From: Pseudomonadota bacterium
GTDB taxonomy: Bacteria > Myxococcota_A > Bradymonadia > Bradymonadales > GCA-2716585
Length of the DNA stretch: 61,331 nucleotides
Reading direction: 5' to 3'
NCBI GenBank assembly: GCA_005804885.1
Contig: SYOX01000349.1
Coordinates: 1 to 61,331 of the forward strand
Position numbers and translations under genes: made by a program
Notes under the pieces: model-generated
Databases searched by the model: none
Told to the model about the DNA's origin: nothing
Seen by the model: only the letters and a program-made list of their open reading frames with translations
In this document: positions 24,786 through 33,332 of the stretch, one piece after another
Layout of the letters: the number at the start of each line of letters is the position of its first letter
Numbering within the stretch: position 1 is the first letter of the stretch

Positions 24786-26219
24786 ATGCGCACCCTGACC
24801 CTCGCGCTCGTCCTGGCGCTGCTGGCGGCCTGCGGGCCCGACAAGACCCCCGACGCGACCCCTGTCGGCCAGAGAGACGCCATCGGAGACGCTGGCGGCG
24901 CGAACACCGCCGTCGGAGACGCTGGCGGCGCGAACACCGCCGTCGGCGCGAACACCGCCCAGCCGACCCCCGTCGCCGCCGAGCCCAAGCCCGGCGCCCT
25001 GGCCTCGACGCCGCCCGCCGATGAGAGCCCCGCCGCCGGGCAGGTCCTCAAGGCCCAGCAAGCCCTCAACATCCAGCCCGACAAGCCCGACCTCTGGGCC
25101 GCCCTCGGCCTCGCCTGGATCAAGAAGGCGCGCGCGGACCAGGACGAGCGCCTCTACGCGCAGGCCGACGACGCCTCCGCCCGCGCCCTGAGCCTGAGCC
25201 CCAACCACCGCCAGGCCCTCGTCGTCAAGGCCATGGTCCTTCAGCAACAACACCGCTTCAAAGGCGTCCGCGAGATCGCGCGCCTCGTCACCGCCGCCGA
25301 ACCCCGCGACACCACCGCCTGGGGCCTGCTCGGCGACGCCGCCCTCGAGCTGGGCGACTACGAGGCCGCCGAAGACGCCTACCAGCACATGATCGACCTC
25401 CTGCCCGACATCGCCTCCTACAGCCGCGTCGCCTGGCTCCGGTGGATCCACGGCGACGTCGACGGCGCCGCCGAGATGTGGGACCTCGCCCTGAAGATCA
25501 CCACGACCGCCGACCCCGAACCCCGCGCCTTCTGCCTCTCCGAAATGGGACACCTCGAGTGGCACCGCGGACGCCTCGACGACGCCCTGCGCTTCTACGA
25601 CGCCGCCCTGACCGCCATGCCCCAGCACGCCCCCGCCCTCTTCGGCCGTGGCCGCGTCCACCTCGCCAAGGGCCTCCACGCCGAGGCCGTCGCCGACCTG
25701 GAGGCCTCCTTCAAGGCCCGGCGCCTCGAAGAGACCTGGACCTGGCTCGCCCACGCCCTGCGCGCCAACGGCCAGGCCGCCCGCGCCGACCAGATCGAGG
25801 CGCGACTGGCCGACGCCAGCGACGCCGACGACCCCCGCTCCGTCTCCCTCTTCCTCTCCACCCACAAGCTCAACCCCGCCCGCGCGCTCGCCCTGGCGCG
25901 CAAGGACGCCGAAGATCGCGGCGACCTCTACACCCACGACGCCCTGGCCTTCGCCGCCCTGCGCGCCGGGCTCCTCGACGACGCCGCCCGCTCCTCCGCC
26001 CTCGCCATGGCCACCAACCCCCCCGACCCCCGCCTCATCGCCCGCGCCGGACTCATCGACGCCGCACGCGGCCAGCGCGACCAGGCCCGCGCCCGACTCC
26101 AGGCCGCCCTCGACCTCAACCCCGCCTTCGACCCCACACTCGCCGCCGAGGCCCGCGCCGCCCTTGAGGCCCTCGGCCCGGACAAGGCCCCGCCGATCGC
26201 CGATGGAGGCCAACCATGA
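24786..26219 (+). CDS. TPR-repeat lipoprotein
   Basis: 477 residues. The signal peptide ends in a lipobox (LALLAACGP; Cys near 16). A low-complexity linker of about 60 residues includes a duplicated 10-residue unit GDAGGANTAV. The rest is helical repeats of about 34 residues with TPR-type spacing (LWAALGLAWIKKARADQDE; AWGLLGDAALELGDYEAAED; ALFGRGRVHLAKGLHAEAVA; RAGLIDAARGQRDQARARLQ). It likely acts as a periplasmic or outer-membrane scaffold for the neighbouring DUF4331 and membrane proteins. No clear Shine-Dalgarno is visible before the ATG, which lies just after a hairpin. The stop overlaps the next gene. Confidence 0.88.
   Translation: MRTLTLALVLALLAACGPDKTPDATPVGQRDAIGDAGGANTAVGDAGGANTAVGANTAQPTPVAAEPKPGALASTPPADESPAAGQVLKAQQALNIQPDKPDLWAALGLAWIKKARADQDERLYAQADDASARALSLSPNHRQALVVKAMVLQQQHRFKGVREIARLVTAAEPRDTTAWGLLGDAALELGDYEAAEDAYQHMIDLLPDIASYSRVAWLRWIHGDVDGAAEMWDLALKITTTADPEPRAFCLSEMGHLEWHRGRLDDALRFYDAALTAMPQHAPALFGRGRVHLAKGLHAEAVADLEASFKARRLEETWTWLAHALRANGQAARADQIEARLADASDADDPRSVSLFLSTHKLNPARALALARKDAEDRGDLYTHDALAFAALRAGLLDDAARSSALAMATNPPDPRLIARAGLIDAARGQRDQARARLQAALDLNPAFDPTLAAEARAALEALGPDKAPPIADGGQP
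24885..24959 (+). repeat. In-frame 30-bp tandem repeat in the TPR lipoprotein linker
   Basis: Two identical 30-base units encode GDAGGANTAV, followed by a 15-base partial unit (GANTA). It lies in the disordered linker between the lipidated Cys and the first TPR. Confidence 0.85.
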
Positions 26220-26980
26220 TTCGCATCGTCTTGATGTTACTGATGATTTTGGTGTCAACGGGCTGCGAGAGCGGCGCCCCCCCCGCCCAGGCGCCGCACA
26301 CGGCAGACGCGGGCGCCTCGACGCCGCCCCAGGCCGCCGCGCCAGCCAGCGCCGAGGGCCGCGCTCAGAGCGACCCCTCGGCCAGCGCCAAGGGCGACGC
26401 GCCAGCGGCGGACAAGGCGCCCCCCGGCCCGAAGACCCTCAGCGAGGGGCCGCTCTGGACGCCGGAGTCCTTCGCGGTGCAGTGGTCCAGGATCTACGTG
26501 CTGCCCGATGAGCTACCCCAGAAGGAGCAGATGGCCGAGCAACTCCAGAAGCACTGGCTCGGCCGGAAGGTGCGCTGGACCGGCGCGGCGCTGGCCGGCC
26601 TGTGCCTCTTCGAGAAGAGGCGCTGCTCCGTCAACCCCTTCGAGCGCACCCGGACGACGCAGCTTGAGCCGCTCGGCGGCTTCCACCCCCTCGTCGACAT
26701 GACCGAGGCGGGCTGGGAGGCGATGCGCCTCGGCTGCGCCGGACAGCCCCAGTGCGTGATCACCTTCACCGGCGAGCTGGCCGAGGTGATCGCCGAGCCG
26801 GGGCGCCCGCTGGGGATGACCTTCTCCGGCGTCGAGATCGAGCAGGCCCGACAGCCCCTCCCCGAGGAGCGTTGGTTCGGCCGTGACCGGCCGAAGCCCG
26901 CCACGGGCAAGGGCGGCGGAAAGCTGCGGACCGGCGACCCGGTCCCGCCCAAGGTGGCGCTAAAGCCCCGCGTGTTCTAG
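26216..26980 (+). CDS. Small lipoprotein of unknown function, linked to the DUF4331 cluster
   Basis: 254 residues. The start overlaps the stop of the TPR gene (ATGA). The signal peptide (MIRIVLMLLMILVSTGCESG) has lipobox STGC with lipidated Cys near 17, then a 50-residue Ala/Pro linker. The folded part contains four further Cys (LAGLCLFEKRRCSVN and GCAGQPQCVITF) that could form two disulfides, and no known catalytic motif. It is expected in the periplasm with the TPR lipoprotein. I do not recognise the domain. Confidence 0.75.
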   Translation: MIRIVLMLLMILVSTGCESGAPPAQAPHTADAGASTPPQAAAPASAEGRAQSDPSASAKGDAPAADKAPPGPKTLSEGPLWTPESFAVQWSRIYVLPDELPQKEQMAEQLQKHWLGRKVRWTGAALAGLCLFEKRRCSVNPFERTRTTQLEPLGGFHPLVDMTEAGWEAMRLGCAGQPQCVITFTGELAEVIAEPGRPLGMTFSGVEIEQARQPLPEERWFGRDRPKPATGKGGGKLRTGDPVPPKVALKPRVF

Positions 26981-27018
26981 GTTTTTATCATGCCACGCGA
27001 TCTGACCGGAGAGGCCCC

Positions 27019-28122
27019 ATGAGAACCACCTTCATCACCCCGATCCTGGCGCTGCTGATGGCGCTGCTGGTGCCCTCGACGGCCTCGGCGCACACGCGCG
27101 GGGAGGCGAAGGTCAAAGTGACGATCGACGAGGAGGGCAAGGGCGAGGCGCTGATGCAGATCAGCGACGAGGACGCGCTGGATCTCCTGGGCCGGACCGT
27201 GGACGAGGGCGCGGCGCTCATCAAGGAGGGGCCGATCCTTGAGGCGGTGTCGGCGGCGGCGCCGGCCTGGATCGGGATCGAGGGCGACGGCAGGGCGTGT
27301 CGGATGCTGGGGGCGGCGGGCGAGCGCAAGGGGATGAAGGGGCTGGACGTGGTGGCGCGCTTCGACTGCGAGGGGCTGCCGACGCGGCTGGCGGTGGACT
27401 GGCGCGCGGGGCGCGCGGCGGCCTTGGACCTGAGCGCGATCGCGGTGATCGGGGCGCCGGGCGGGGTGTCGCACTCGGCGGTGTTGACGCGGGCCGCGGG
27501 GCGAGTGGAGGTCAAGGTGTCCGAGCCTGCGGCGCTGGAGACCTTCGGCGGCTTCGTGTGGCTGGGGGGCGAGCACATCCTGGTGGGCTGGGATCACCTG
27601 GCCTTCCTGCTGGCCTTGATGCTCTCGTGCGGGTCATGGCGGCGCCTGGTGGCGATCGTCTCGGGGTTCACGGTGGCGCACAGCGTCACGCTGGCCCTGG
27701 GGGTGACGGGGTTGCTGGTGGCGCCGGGGGAGGTCGTGGAGGCCGTGATCGCGCTCTCGATCGCGGTGGCGGCGGCGGCGGCCCTGGTCGAGGCGCGGCG
27801 CGGGCGCCTGAGCTACCCGGGCGGCGAGGTGAAGGACGGGGGTGTGTGGCTGCCTCTGGGCTTGTGCTTCGGCTTCGGGCTGGTGCACGGGCTGGGCTTC
27901 GCGAGCATGCTGGCCGAGGCGCTCGACGGCGTCGAGGGGGTGGTTGCGCCGCTGCTGGGCTTCAACCTGGGGGTGGAGCTGGGGCAGCTGGCCTGCGTGG
28001 CGCTGGCCTTCCCGGTGTTGACGGCGCTGGGCCGTCAGAGATACGGGGAGAGGGCCATCGGAGTGATGCTCGCGGGGCTGGTTGTTCTGGGGGTCGCCGT
28101 GGCGATCGCCCGCGTCGTTTGA
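27019..28122 (+). CDS. HupE/UreJ-like membrane protein with N-terminal periplasmic domain
   Basis: 367 residues. After a signal peptide (cleavage near TASA-HTRG) an extracytoplasmic domain of about 150 residues precedes six or seven membrane helices. The membrane part begins FGGFVWLGGEHILVGWDHLA and contains AHSVTLAL, EAVIALSIAV, GLVHGLGFA and FNLGVELGQL, the conserved His/Glu/Asp pattern of the HupE/UreJ_2 family, whose studied members are linked to nickel or cobalt uptake. The His-Glu-Asp residues facing the membrane could bind a metal. As the last gene of the DUF4331-TPR-lipoprotein run it is the likely membrane centre of that system. The substrate is not known. Confidence 0.87.
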   Translation: MRTTFITPILALLMALLVPSTASAHTRGEAKVKVTIDEEGKGEALMQISDEDALDLLGRTVDEGAALIKEGPILEAVSAAAPAWIGIEGDGRACRMLGAAGERKGMKGLDVVARFDCEGLPTRLAVDWRAGRAAALDLSAIAVIGAPGGVSHSAVLTRAAGRVEVKVSEPAALETFGGFVWLGGEHILVGWDHLAFLLALMLSCGSWRRLVAIVSGFTVAHSVTLALGVTGLLVAPGEVVEAVIALSIAVAAAAALVEARRGRLSYPGGEVKDGGVWLPLGLCFGFGLVHGLGFASMLAEALDGVEGVVAPLLGFNLGVELGQLACVALAFPVLTALGRQRYGERAIGVMLAGLVVLGVAVAIARVV

Positions 28123-28159
28123 AGGGCCCCGCAGCGCCCCGTCAACACCTTGGGGATCT

Positions 28160-28726
28160 ATGTCCAGACAGTTCAGGCGCGTCTGCGTCTTTTGCGGATC
28201 GAGCAATGATGTGGACGTGCGCTACCTCGACATGGCCCGCGAGGTTGGCCGATCCTTGGCGGGCCGGGGGATCGCGGTGGTCTACGGCGGCGGCCACGTG
28301 GGCCTGATGGGCCAGGTGGCCGAGGGCGCGCTGGAGTCCGGGGGAGAGGTCTACGGGGTGATTCCCGAGAAACTTCAAGCACTTGAACTAGGGCATGAGG
28401 GGCTGACGGACTTGTTCATCGTCGACAGCATGCGCAACCGCAAGGCGATGATGACCTTCATGTCGGACGCCTTCATCGCGCTGGCCGGCGGCCTGGGGAC
28501 GCTGGAGGAGCTCTTCGAGGTGACGACGCTGACCCAGCTCGGCTACCAGGACAAGCCCGTCGGCGTGCTCAACACGCTGGGCTATTACGACGCGCTGCGC
28601 GCCTTTCTGGGGCGAGCCAGCGACGAGGGCTTCATCCGGCCTCAGCATCGCGGCCTGATCCACTTCGACGACAACCTTGACGGCCTGCTCGACGCCATGG
28701 CGCGCTCCGAGACGCCGGTCTTTTGA
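28160..28726 (+). CDS. LOG-family (TIGR00730) nucleotide phosphoribohydrolase-like protein
   Basis: 188 residues from ATG 28160; the longer open frame upstream overlaps the previous gene. It is a Rossmann-like fold with VCVFCGSSNDVD at the N-terminus, VYGGGHVGLMG, and the signature AGGLGTLEELFEV, where the family usually has PGG-x-GT-x-EE. LOG enzymes release a base from nucleoside 5'-monophosphates (cytokinin-type or AMP); bacterial members probably act in nucleotide turnover. The usual M-H-x-RK motif reads SMRNRKAMM, so one conserved His is replaced. The next gene starts 14 bases after the stop. Confidence 0.9.
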   Translation: MSRQFRRVCVFCGSSNDVDVRYLDMAREVGRSLAGRGIAVVYGGGHVGLMGQVAEGALESGGEVYGVIPEKLQALELGHEGLTDLFIVDSMRNRKAMMTFMSDAFIALAGGLGTLEELFEVTTLTQLGYQDKPVGVLNTLGYYDALRAFLGRASDEGFIRPQHRGLIHFDDNLDGLLDAMARSETPVF

Positions 28727-28740
28727 CCCAGGAGGAACCG

Positions 28741-29355
28741 ATGGAAGCGATCTTCCCCTTTGTGATCTTCGCCATCATGGGCGGGGTGGTGATCTTCTTC
28801 AGCCTCCAGGGGATCAAGAGGAACGGCCAGATCTGGGAGGGGGTCGCCCGGGACCTCGGCTTGAGCTACGACAGCGCCTCTTCGTGGGCGATGGGCGCCA
28901 TCAGCGGGGACTTCAAGGGCTACCCGGTGCGGATCTCGACCTTCACGCGCGGCTCGGGCAAGGACAGCAAGACGTACACGCGCATCGAGACGGAGGCGCG
29001 CCCGACCCTCCCCGAGGGGCTCCGGGTCTACCGCGAGACGGTGATCTTGAGCGACATCGGCAAGTTCTTCGGCGGCCAGGACGTCCAGACCGGCGATCGG
29101 AGCTTCGACGACCTCTTCATCATCAAGGGGGCGGACGAGCACAGGACCTTGAGGCTGCTGACCGTGGAGGTGCGTCGGGCGCTGATCGGCTGCGATGACG
29201 CCAGCGGGGGCATGGCGCTGGACTCGGGGCGCGTCTGCGCCGAGCTGCGCGGCGTGGTGACCGACCCGCTCCAGCTCAAGCGGATCGTCGAGGCCCAGCA
29301 CGGCGCCATCGACGCGGTGTGCCGCCAGCACCGGGAGATGCTCTCTGGCCTGTGA
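28741..29355 (+). CDS. Membrane-anchored protein of unknown function
   Basis: 204 residues from ATG 28741, chosen because AGGAGG lies five bases upstream; a TTG at 28723 is a weaker alternative. One N-terminal helix (MEAIFPFVIFAIMGGVVIFF) is followed by a soluble domain of about 170 residues (GIKRNGQIWEGVARDLGLSY onward) with alternating strands and helices. GDFKGYPVRISTF and ADEHRTLRLLTVEVRRAL look conserved-domain-like, but I cannot name the family. It probably shares a transcript with the LOG gene. Confidence 0.75.
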   Translation: MEAIFPFVIFAIMGGVVIFFSLQGIKRNGQIWEGVARDLGLSYDSASSWAMGAISGDFKGYPVRISTFTRGSGKDSKTYTRIETEARPTLPEGLRVYRETVILSDIGKFFGGQDVQTGDRSFDDLFIIKGADEHRTLRLLTVEVRRALIGCDDASGGMALDSGRVCAELRGVVTDPLQLKRIVEAQHGAIDAVCRQHREMLSGL

Positions 29356-29389
29356 CCGCGCCGCGCGAAGCCCCGGGTCTTCAAAGGGG

Positions 29390-29418
29390 TGGACGCCCCT
29401 GTGCGTCCGGATTATGAT
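29390..29418 (+). promoter_or_regulatory. Sigma-70-like promoter of ung
   Basis: TGGACG (29390-29395) and TATGAT (29413-29418) are 17 bases apart, about 85 bases upstream of the ung ATG. A short inverted repeat (AGGGG...CCCCT) overlaps the -35 side. Confidence 0.4.
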
Positions 29419-29503
29419 GTACGCCTGTTCACCAGCGCCGCGCGGAACACCCCCTTTCAACCGCGTGTGGGTTGATCCACCATGAAATCAGAGGGATGGA
29501 GCG

Positions 29504-30187
29504 ATGGGTTTGAAAGAGCTGATGCCCGCGGACTGGCGCGAGATCATGGCCGGCGAGTTCGACAGCAAGACCTTCAAGGATCTGGAGGCCTACGTCGCGG
29601 CGGAGCGCGCCGCGCACCCGGTCTACCCGCCTGAGGAGCAGGTCTTCTCGGCCTTCGCGCACACGCCCTACGACAAGCTCCGGGTGCTGCTCTTTGGCCA
29701 GGACCCCTACCACGGGCCGGGGCAGGCCCACGGCTTGAGCTTCTCGGTCCAGCCCGGCGTCGAAATCCCGCCCTCGCTGCGCAACATGTACAAGGAGCTG
29801 GCCTCGGACCAGAGCTGCTCGATGCCGAACAACGGCTACCTCGTGCCCTGGGCCCAGCAGGGCGTGATGATGCTCAACGCCGTCCTGACGGTGCGCCACA
29901 AGACGGCCAACTCCCACCAGAAGCGCGGCTGGGAGAAGTTCACCGACGCCGTCATCCGCAAGGTCAACGAGAAGCCCGAGCGGGTCGTCTTCGTCCTCTG
30001 GGGCGGCAAGGCGCAGGCCAAGGCCCAGTTCGTCGACACCAGCCGCCACGCCGTCATCCTCTCGGCCCACCCCTCGCCTCTGTCCGCCCACAACGGCTTC
30101 TTCGGCTCCAAGCCCTTCTCCCAGATCAACGCCGCGCTGACCGAGGTCGGCGGCGCTGCGATCGACTGGCAGATCCCCAACATCTGA
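29504..30187 (+). CDS. ung: Uracil-DNA glycosylase, family 1
   Basis: 227 residues, the normal Ung length. It has the catalytic water-activating loop GQDPYHGPGQAHGLSFSV (Asp67 catalytic), the NAVLTVR strand, FVLWGGKAQ, and the DNA-intercalation loop HPSPLSAHNGFFGSKPFSQIN, all diagnostic of family-1 Ung. It excises uracil from DNA to start base-excision repair in the cytoplasm. ATG 29504 follows GAGGGATGGAG. The DUF432 gene follows after 23 bases. Confidence 0.96.
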   Translation: MGLKELMPADWREIMAGEFDSKTFKDLEAYVAAERAAHPVYPPEEQVFSAFAHTPYDKLRVLLFGQDPYHGPGQAHGLSFSVQPGVEIPPSLRNMYKELASDQSCSMPNNGYLVPWAQQGVMMLNAVLTVRHKTANSHQKRGWEKFTDAVIRKVNEKPERVVFVLWGGKAQAKAQFVDTSRHAVILSAHPSPLSAHNGFFGSKPFSQINAALTEVGGAAIDWQIPNI

Positions 30188-30210
30188 GGCGCCTGCGCCA
30201 GGAGGAGCGC

Positions 30211-30999
30211 TTGAAACCGGAAGGCACATGGTGGGGCGAGTACGCGCTGGAGTCGGGTCAGACCGCCCACTGGCAGATCGGCCCCCTCGATCTCTGGATC
30301 ACCAGCGACCGAGGCGAGTGGCAGGTGAGCAGCAAGGTCTCCGACGAGGTCGACAAGGAGGGCTGGAGCTTCTGCTGTCCTGCCGAGACGCCCTCGCCGC
30401 CCGACTCGGCGCTGCGCCTGATCCCTGGACGCCAGGTCGACCGCATCGTGCTGGATCTCGGGCTGGCCGATAGGCCCGTCGTGGCGCGCCCCAACCAGCC
30501 GCTGCGCGTCCTGCCCGGCCAGGAGGTCGAGCTCTTCTTGAGCACACCCCTCTGGGTGCGCCTCAAGCACCCGGGGCTGGCCTCTGCGATGGTCGAGCTC
30601 CCGACCTGGAGGCCCTCGGACACATGGTTCGGCCCGAACACCCGACAGGGCGAGCTCTGCTACGCCATGCGCACCAAGGCCCGCTCTCGCCTGGAGGACA
30701 TGCCCATCCGGGCCTACCGCGCCTTGAGCCTGATCAAGCTGCGCAACCACGGCCAGGACCCCCTGCCGCTTGAGCGCCTCCAGCTGCCCATGGCCGACTT
30801 CTCGCTCTTCGTCGACGCCGAAGGGCGGCTGTGGACCGAGACGGTGATCGTCGAGCGCCGCATCAACGGCTTTGAAAGCGAAGGGCGCCTGGACGGGCCG
30901 CCCCGCGAGCTGGTCGACATCGTGGGGCGGGTGGCGCGCTCTCGCAACGAAGAGCAAGGATCTCCGCTGATCCGGGTGCTCAAGATCCTGATGGGCTAG
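30211..30999 (+). CDS. DUF432 domain protein paired with MscS
   Basis: 262 residues from a TTG start, supported by GGAGGAG directly upstream and by the family start WWGEYALESG. WQIGPLDLWI, GEWQVSS, the strand FLSTPLWVRL, PTWRPSDTWFG and GELCYAMRTKARSRLEDMP are hallmarks of DUF432. It is predicted all-beta and cytoplasmic, with no signal peptide. DUF432 genes are often next to small mechanosensitive channels, and here an MscS gene starts 86 bases downstream, so a regulatory or accessory role for the channel is a reasonable guess. No enzymatic residues stand out. Confidence 0.82.
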   Translation: MKPEGTWWGEYALESGQTAHWQIGPLDLWITSDRGEWQVSSKVSDEVDKEGWSFCCPAETPSPPDSALRLIPGRQVDRIVLDLGLADRPVVARPNQPLRVLPGQEVELFLSTPLWVRLKHPGLASAMVELPTWRPSDTWFGPNTRQGELCYAMRTKARSRLEDMPIRAYRALSLIKLRNHGQDPLPLERLQLPMADFSLFVDAEGRLWTETVIVERRINGFESEGRLDGPPRELVDIVGRVARSRNEEQGSPLIRVLKILMG

Positions 31000-31085
31000 G
31001 GCTGCCGACGCTCAGGGGTCAAGTCTTTGTTGTTGTTGATGTATTGCCTCCTGTGGCGGCGGCCGCGGGGAGGGCGGAGGGTGCG

Positions 31086-31973
31086 ATGGAGCGGGTCTGG
31101 GCGGCGATAGCGGGGCTGGTGACCGGCGAGCGGCTGCTGGTCGGGGTCAAGGTGGTCCTCATCCTGGTGGTCGGCTTCGCGCTGGCCTGGATGATCAGCA
31201 AGGGGATCGACCGGGTGCTGGCGCAGCGGGGCACCGCCCAGCAGCGCCTCCTGGCCCGGCGCGGCACCTTCTACGTGACGACCGTCGTGACGGTGGTCGG
31301 GGCGCTCAACGAGATGGGGGTGCACCTCGGCGCCTTGATGGGCGCGGCCGGGATCTTGACCGTCGCGATCGGCTTCGCCTCGCAGACCGCGGCCTCGAAC
31401 ATCATCAGCGGCGTCTTCCTGCTGGCCGAGCGCTCTTTTCAGGTGGGTGACGTGCTCAGGATCGGCGAGGTCACCGGCATCGTGACCTCCATCGACCTGC
31501 TCTCGATTCGCCTTCAGACCTTCGACAACCTCATGGTCCGCGTCTCGAACGAGATGTTGATCAAGACCCTGTTCACCAACCTGTCCCACCACCCGATCCG
31601 CCGCCTCGACCTCCAGCTGAGCGTCGATTACGACACCGATCTGAGCCACGTGCGCAAGATCCTGTGCAACGTCTCGGATATTGAGCCCATGTGCCTCGAC
31701 GAGCCCGAGGCGCAGGTCATCTTCAAGGGCTTTGGCGAGTCGGCGATGAACCTCCAGTTCTCGACCTGGACGACGCGGGAGAATTACATCCAGGTCCGCA
31801 GCATCGTGCCTGAGCGGGTCAAGCAGGCCTTTGACGCCGAGGGCATCAAGATCCCCTTCCCGCAGCGGGTGATCCACGCCGCAGGCGCCGCCGCGGCGAG
31901 CCCTCGCGCGGCCGCCCCCAGGAGGCGAGATCCGCGCGCGGCGGGCTTCGCCAGCGGCCGCAAGGGGCGCTGA
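31086..31973 (+). CDS. MscS-family small-conductance mechanosensitive channel
   Basis: 295 residues from ATG 31086 (GGAGGG six bases upstream; an upstream TTG at 31044 is less likely). Three membrane helices are visible; the third is the Gly/Ala-rich pore helix GALMGAAGILTVAIGFASQT, followed by NIISGVFLLAERSFQVGDV and the beta domain IGEVTGIVTSIDLLSIRLQT. This is the core MscS fold without extra N-terminal helices. It releases osmolytes on hypo-osmotic shock. The C-terminal 35 residues are Ala/Arg-rich and probably disordered. It sits directly after the DUF432 partner. Confidence 0.93.
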   Translation: MERVWAAIAGLVTGERLLVGVKVVLILVVGFALAWMISKGIDRVLAQRGTAQQRLLARRGTFYVTTVVTVVGALNEMGVHLGALMGAAGILTVAIGFASQTAASNIISGVFLLAERSFQVGDVLRIGEVTGIVTSIDLLSIRLQTFDNLMVRVSNEMLIKTLFTNLSHHPIRRLDLQLSVDYDTDLSHVRKILCNVSDIEPMCLDEPEAQVIFKGFGESAMNLQFSTWTTRENYIQVRSIVPERVKQAFDAEGIKIPFPQRVIHAAGAAAASPRAAAPRRRDPRAAGFASGRKGR

Positions 31974-32001
31974 GGCCCCGCCGAAAGCGAAGCGGGGGCT
32001 C
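31972..32001 (+). terminator. Hairpin at the end of mscS
   Basis: GAGGCCCCGC and GCGGGGGCTC pair over 10 bp with one mismatch and a 10-base loop, overlapping the mscS stop. No T run follows. A 20-odd base stretch around AAGGGGCGCTGAGGCCC occurs again about 55 bases downstream, so the short 3' region is a partial direct repeat. Confidence 0.45.
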
Positions 32002-32068
32002 GCCGCTCGCCATCCTCAAGGGGCGCTGAGGCCCGCCGATGGCGAGGCCGGGGCGGCGCTCGGCGCCC

Positions 32069-32317
32069 TCAAGGCTCGCTGATGATCCAGAGCTTCCCGG
32101 CCTTGCTCCGGCCCGGGAAGTCGAGGCAACGGTAGCAGAGCGCCTGCGCGGGGTTCTCGTCGTCCTCGGCCTCCGGGAGCTCAAGCACCCAGCTGCCGCT
32201 GCGGCCGCGCACGCCAAACTCCTCCCACTTGAGCCGAGCGCCGCAATGGTGGCACTTGCCATCGCGCTTGCGGAAGATCGCGTAGCGGGCCTCTTCGTCA
32301 ACGGCTCTCTCTGTCAT
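32069..32317 (-). CDS. Small HNH-like zinc-binding protein
   Basis: 82 residues with two C-x-x-C pairs: RDGKCHHCGARL near residue 22 and ALCYRCLDF near 60. Spacing and the sequence between them (WEEFGVRGRSGSWVLELPEA) resemble the treble-clef core of HNH nucleases, but the strand that normally carries the catalytic His (WEVDH type) reads WVLELP. It is therefore probably a structural zinc protein or an inactive HNH relative. It lies 28 bases upstream of the tandem Usp stop, same strand, so it may be last in that transcript. Confidence 0.7.
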   Translation of the reverse strand: MTERAVDEEARYAIFRKRDGKCHHCGARLKWEEFGVRGRSGSWVLELPEAEDDENPAQALCYRCLDFPGRSKAGKLWIISEP

Positions 32318-32345
32318 GATCGGCGCTCCTTGGGGTTCTGGCCGC

Positions 32346-33275
32346 TCAACTCCGGCCTTCGGGTTTGAAGACCAGGACCGGGGCCTCCAGGTTGTCGAGG
32401 ATCTTCTCGGCCGTGTTGCCCAGCAGCAGGCCCATGAGCCCCGAGCGGGCGTTCGTGCCCATGATCACGAGGTCAATCCCGTGCGTCTTGACCACCGGCG
32501 TCAAGCTCTCGGCGATCGGCAGCGGCCCGATCAGCCGACGCCAGCCCTCATGGCCCTCGCCGAGGGCGGCGTTGAGCTTGTCGAGCGCCTCGGCGTTGAT
32601 CGCCGCGTGGTAGTCCTCGATCTTCTGGATGCCCTCGGGCATCCGGTGCAGCGCGATGTCGTTCGGGTAGTCGGGGCAATGCAGCGCGAAGCGCTCGGCG
32701 CCTGTCAGCGCGTGGAAGGCCTCGGCGATCTCGATCGCCCGCGCGCTCAAGGGCGAGAAGTCCACCGGCACCAGCACCCGGCTGACCCTCACCGGCGTCT
32801 GCGGCGGCTCAACCCAGACCGGCACGGGGCACTTGCGCAGCAGCTTCCGGGTCGTATCGCCGTGGGTCAGCTTCTCGAACCAGCCCTGCTCCCTCGGCCC
32901 GACGAGCACCATGTCGTGCTCTCCCAGCTTGACGGCCGCGAGGATCCTCGACCACGCCTCCCCGATGTCGGCTTGCCGCCTCGCCTCGACCCCGCGCGCG
33001 GCCGCCTGCGCCACCACCTCGTCGAGCGCCAGCTTGATCTTCGGCAGCAGCCGCCCGTGCAAGGTTCCCCCCGCCTCAGGCAGCGCCTTGTCGTCCTCCT
33101 CGATCACATGGAGGAGGGTCAACTTCGCCTTTGTCCACTGCGCGTAGGAGATCGCCTGCTCGATCAAGTGGCGATCCTCCGGGCTGAGCCCGAAGCCCTC
33201 TGCCTCCAGATCGTCCGTGAAGGTCAGCGCCACCAGCACGTCGAGCGGCCATTGAAAGGATGATGGAGCGGTCAT
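32346..33275 (-). CDS. Second tandem universal stress protein
   Basis: 309 residues from ATG 33275, which has GGGAGG upstream; an open frame continues 39 codons further but crosses the sigma-54 promoter. Two Usp domains: the first (VLVALTFTDDLEAEG onward) has an expanded and unusual loop (LVGPREQGWFEKLTHGDTTR) and probably lost ATP binding; the second ends in MGTNARSGLMGLLLGNTAEK, a recognisable but altered G-x2-G-x9-G motif. It is diverged from the Usp at 11102, so it is not a recent copy. It is transcribed divergently from the P2-ATPase operon, and both have sigma-54 promoters with palindromes between them. Confidence 0.9.
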   Translation of the reverse strand: MTAPSSFQWPLDVLVALTFTDDLEAEGFGLSPEDRHLIEQAISYAQWTKAKLTLLHVIEEDDKALPEAGGTLHGRLLPKIKLALDEVVAQAAARGVEARRQADIGEAWSRILAAVKLGEHDMVLVGPREQGWFEKLTHGDTTRKLLRKCPVPVWVEPPQTPVRVSRVLVPVDFSPLSARAIEIAEAFHALTGAERFALHCPDYPNDIALHRMPEGIQKIEDYHAAINAEALDKLNAALGEGHEGWRRLIGPLPIAESLTPVVKTHGIDLVIMGTNARSGLMGLLLGNTAEKILDNLEAPVLVFKPEGRS

Positions 33276-33332
33276 GAGCTTGCCTCCCAGGTGTTCGCGC
33301 GCCTTGAAAGGCGAGCTCGGCACTTGTTTGTA

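Noticed and set aside
22878..26258. 1126-codon minus-strand frame opposite DUF4331 and TPR genes
   Set aside because: Gly/Val/Ala/Asp-rich shadow; the plus-strand genes have signal peptides, ribosome sites and recognised domains.
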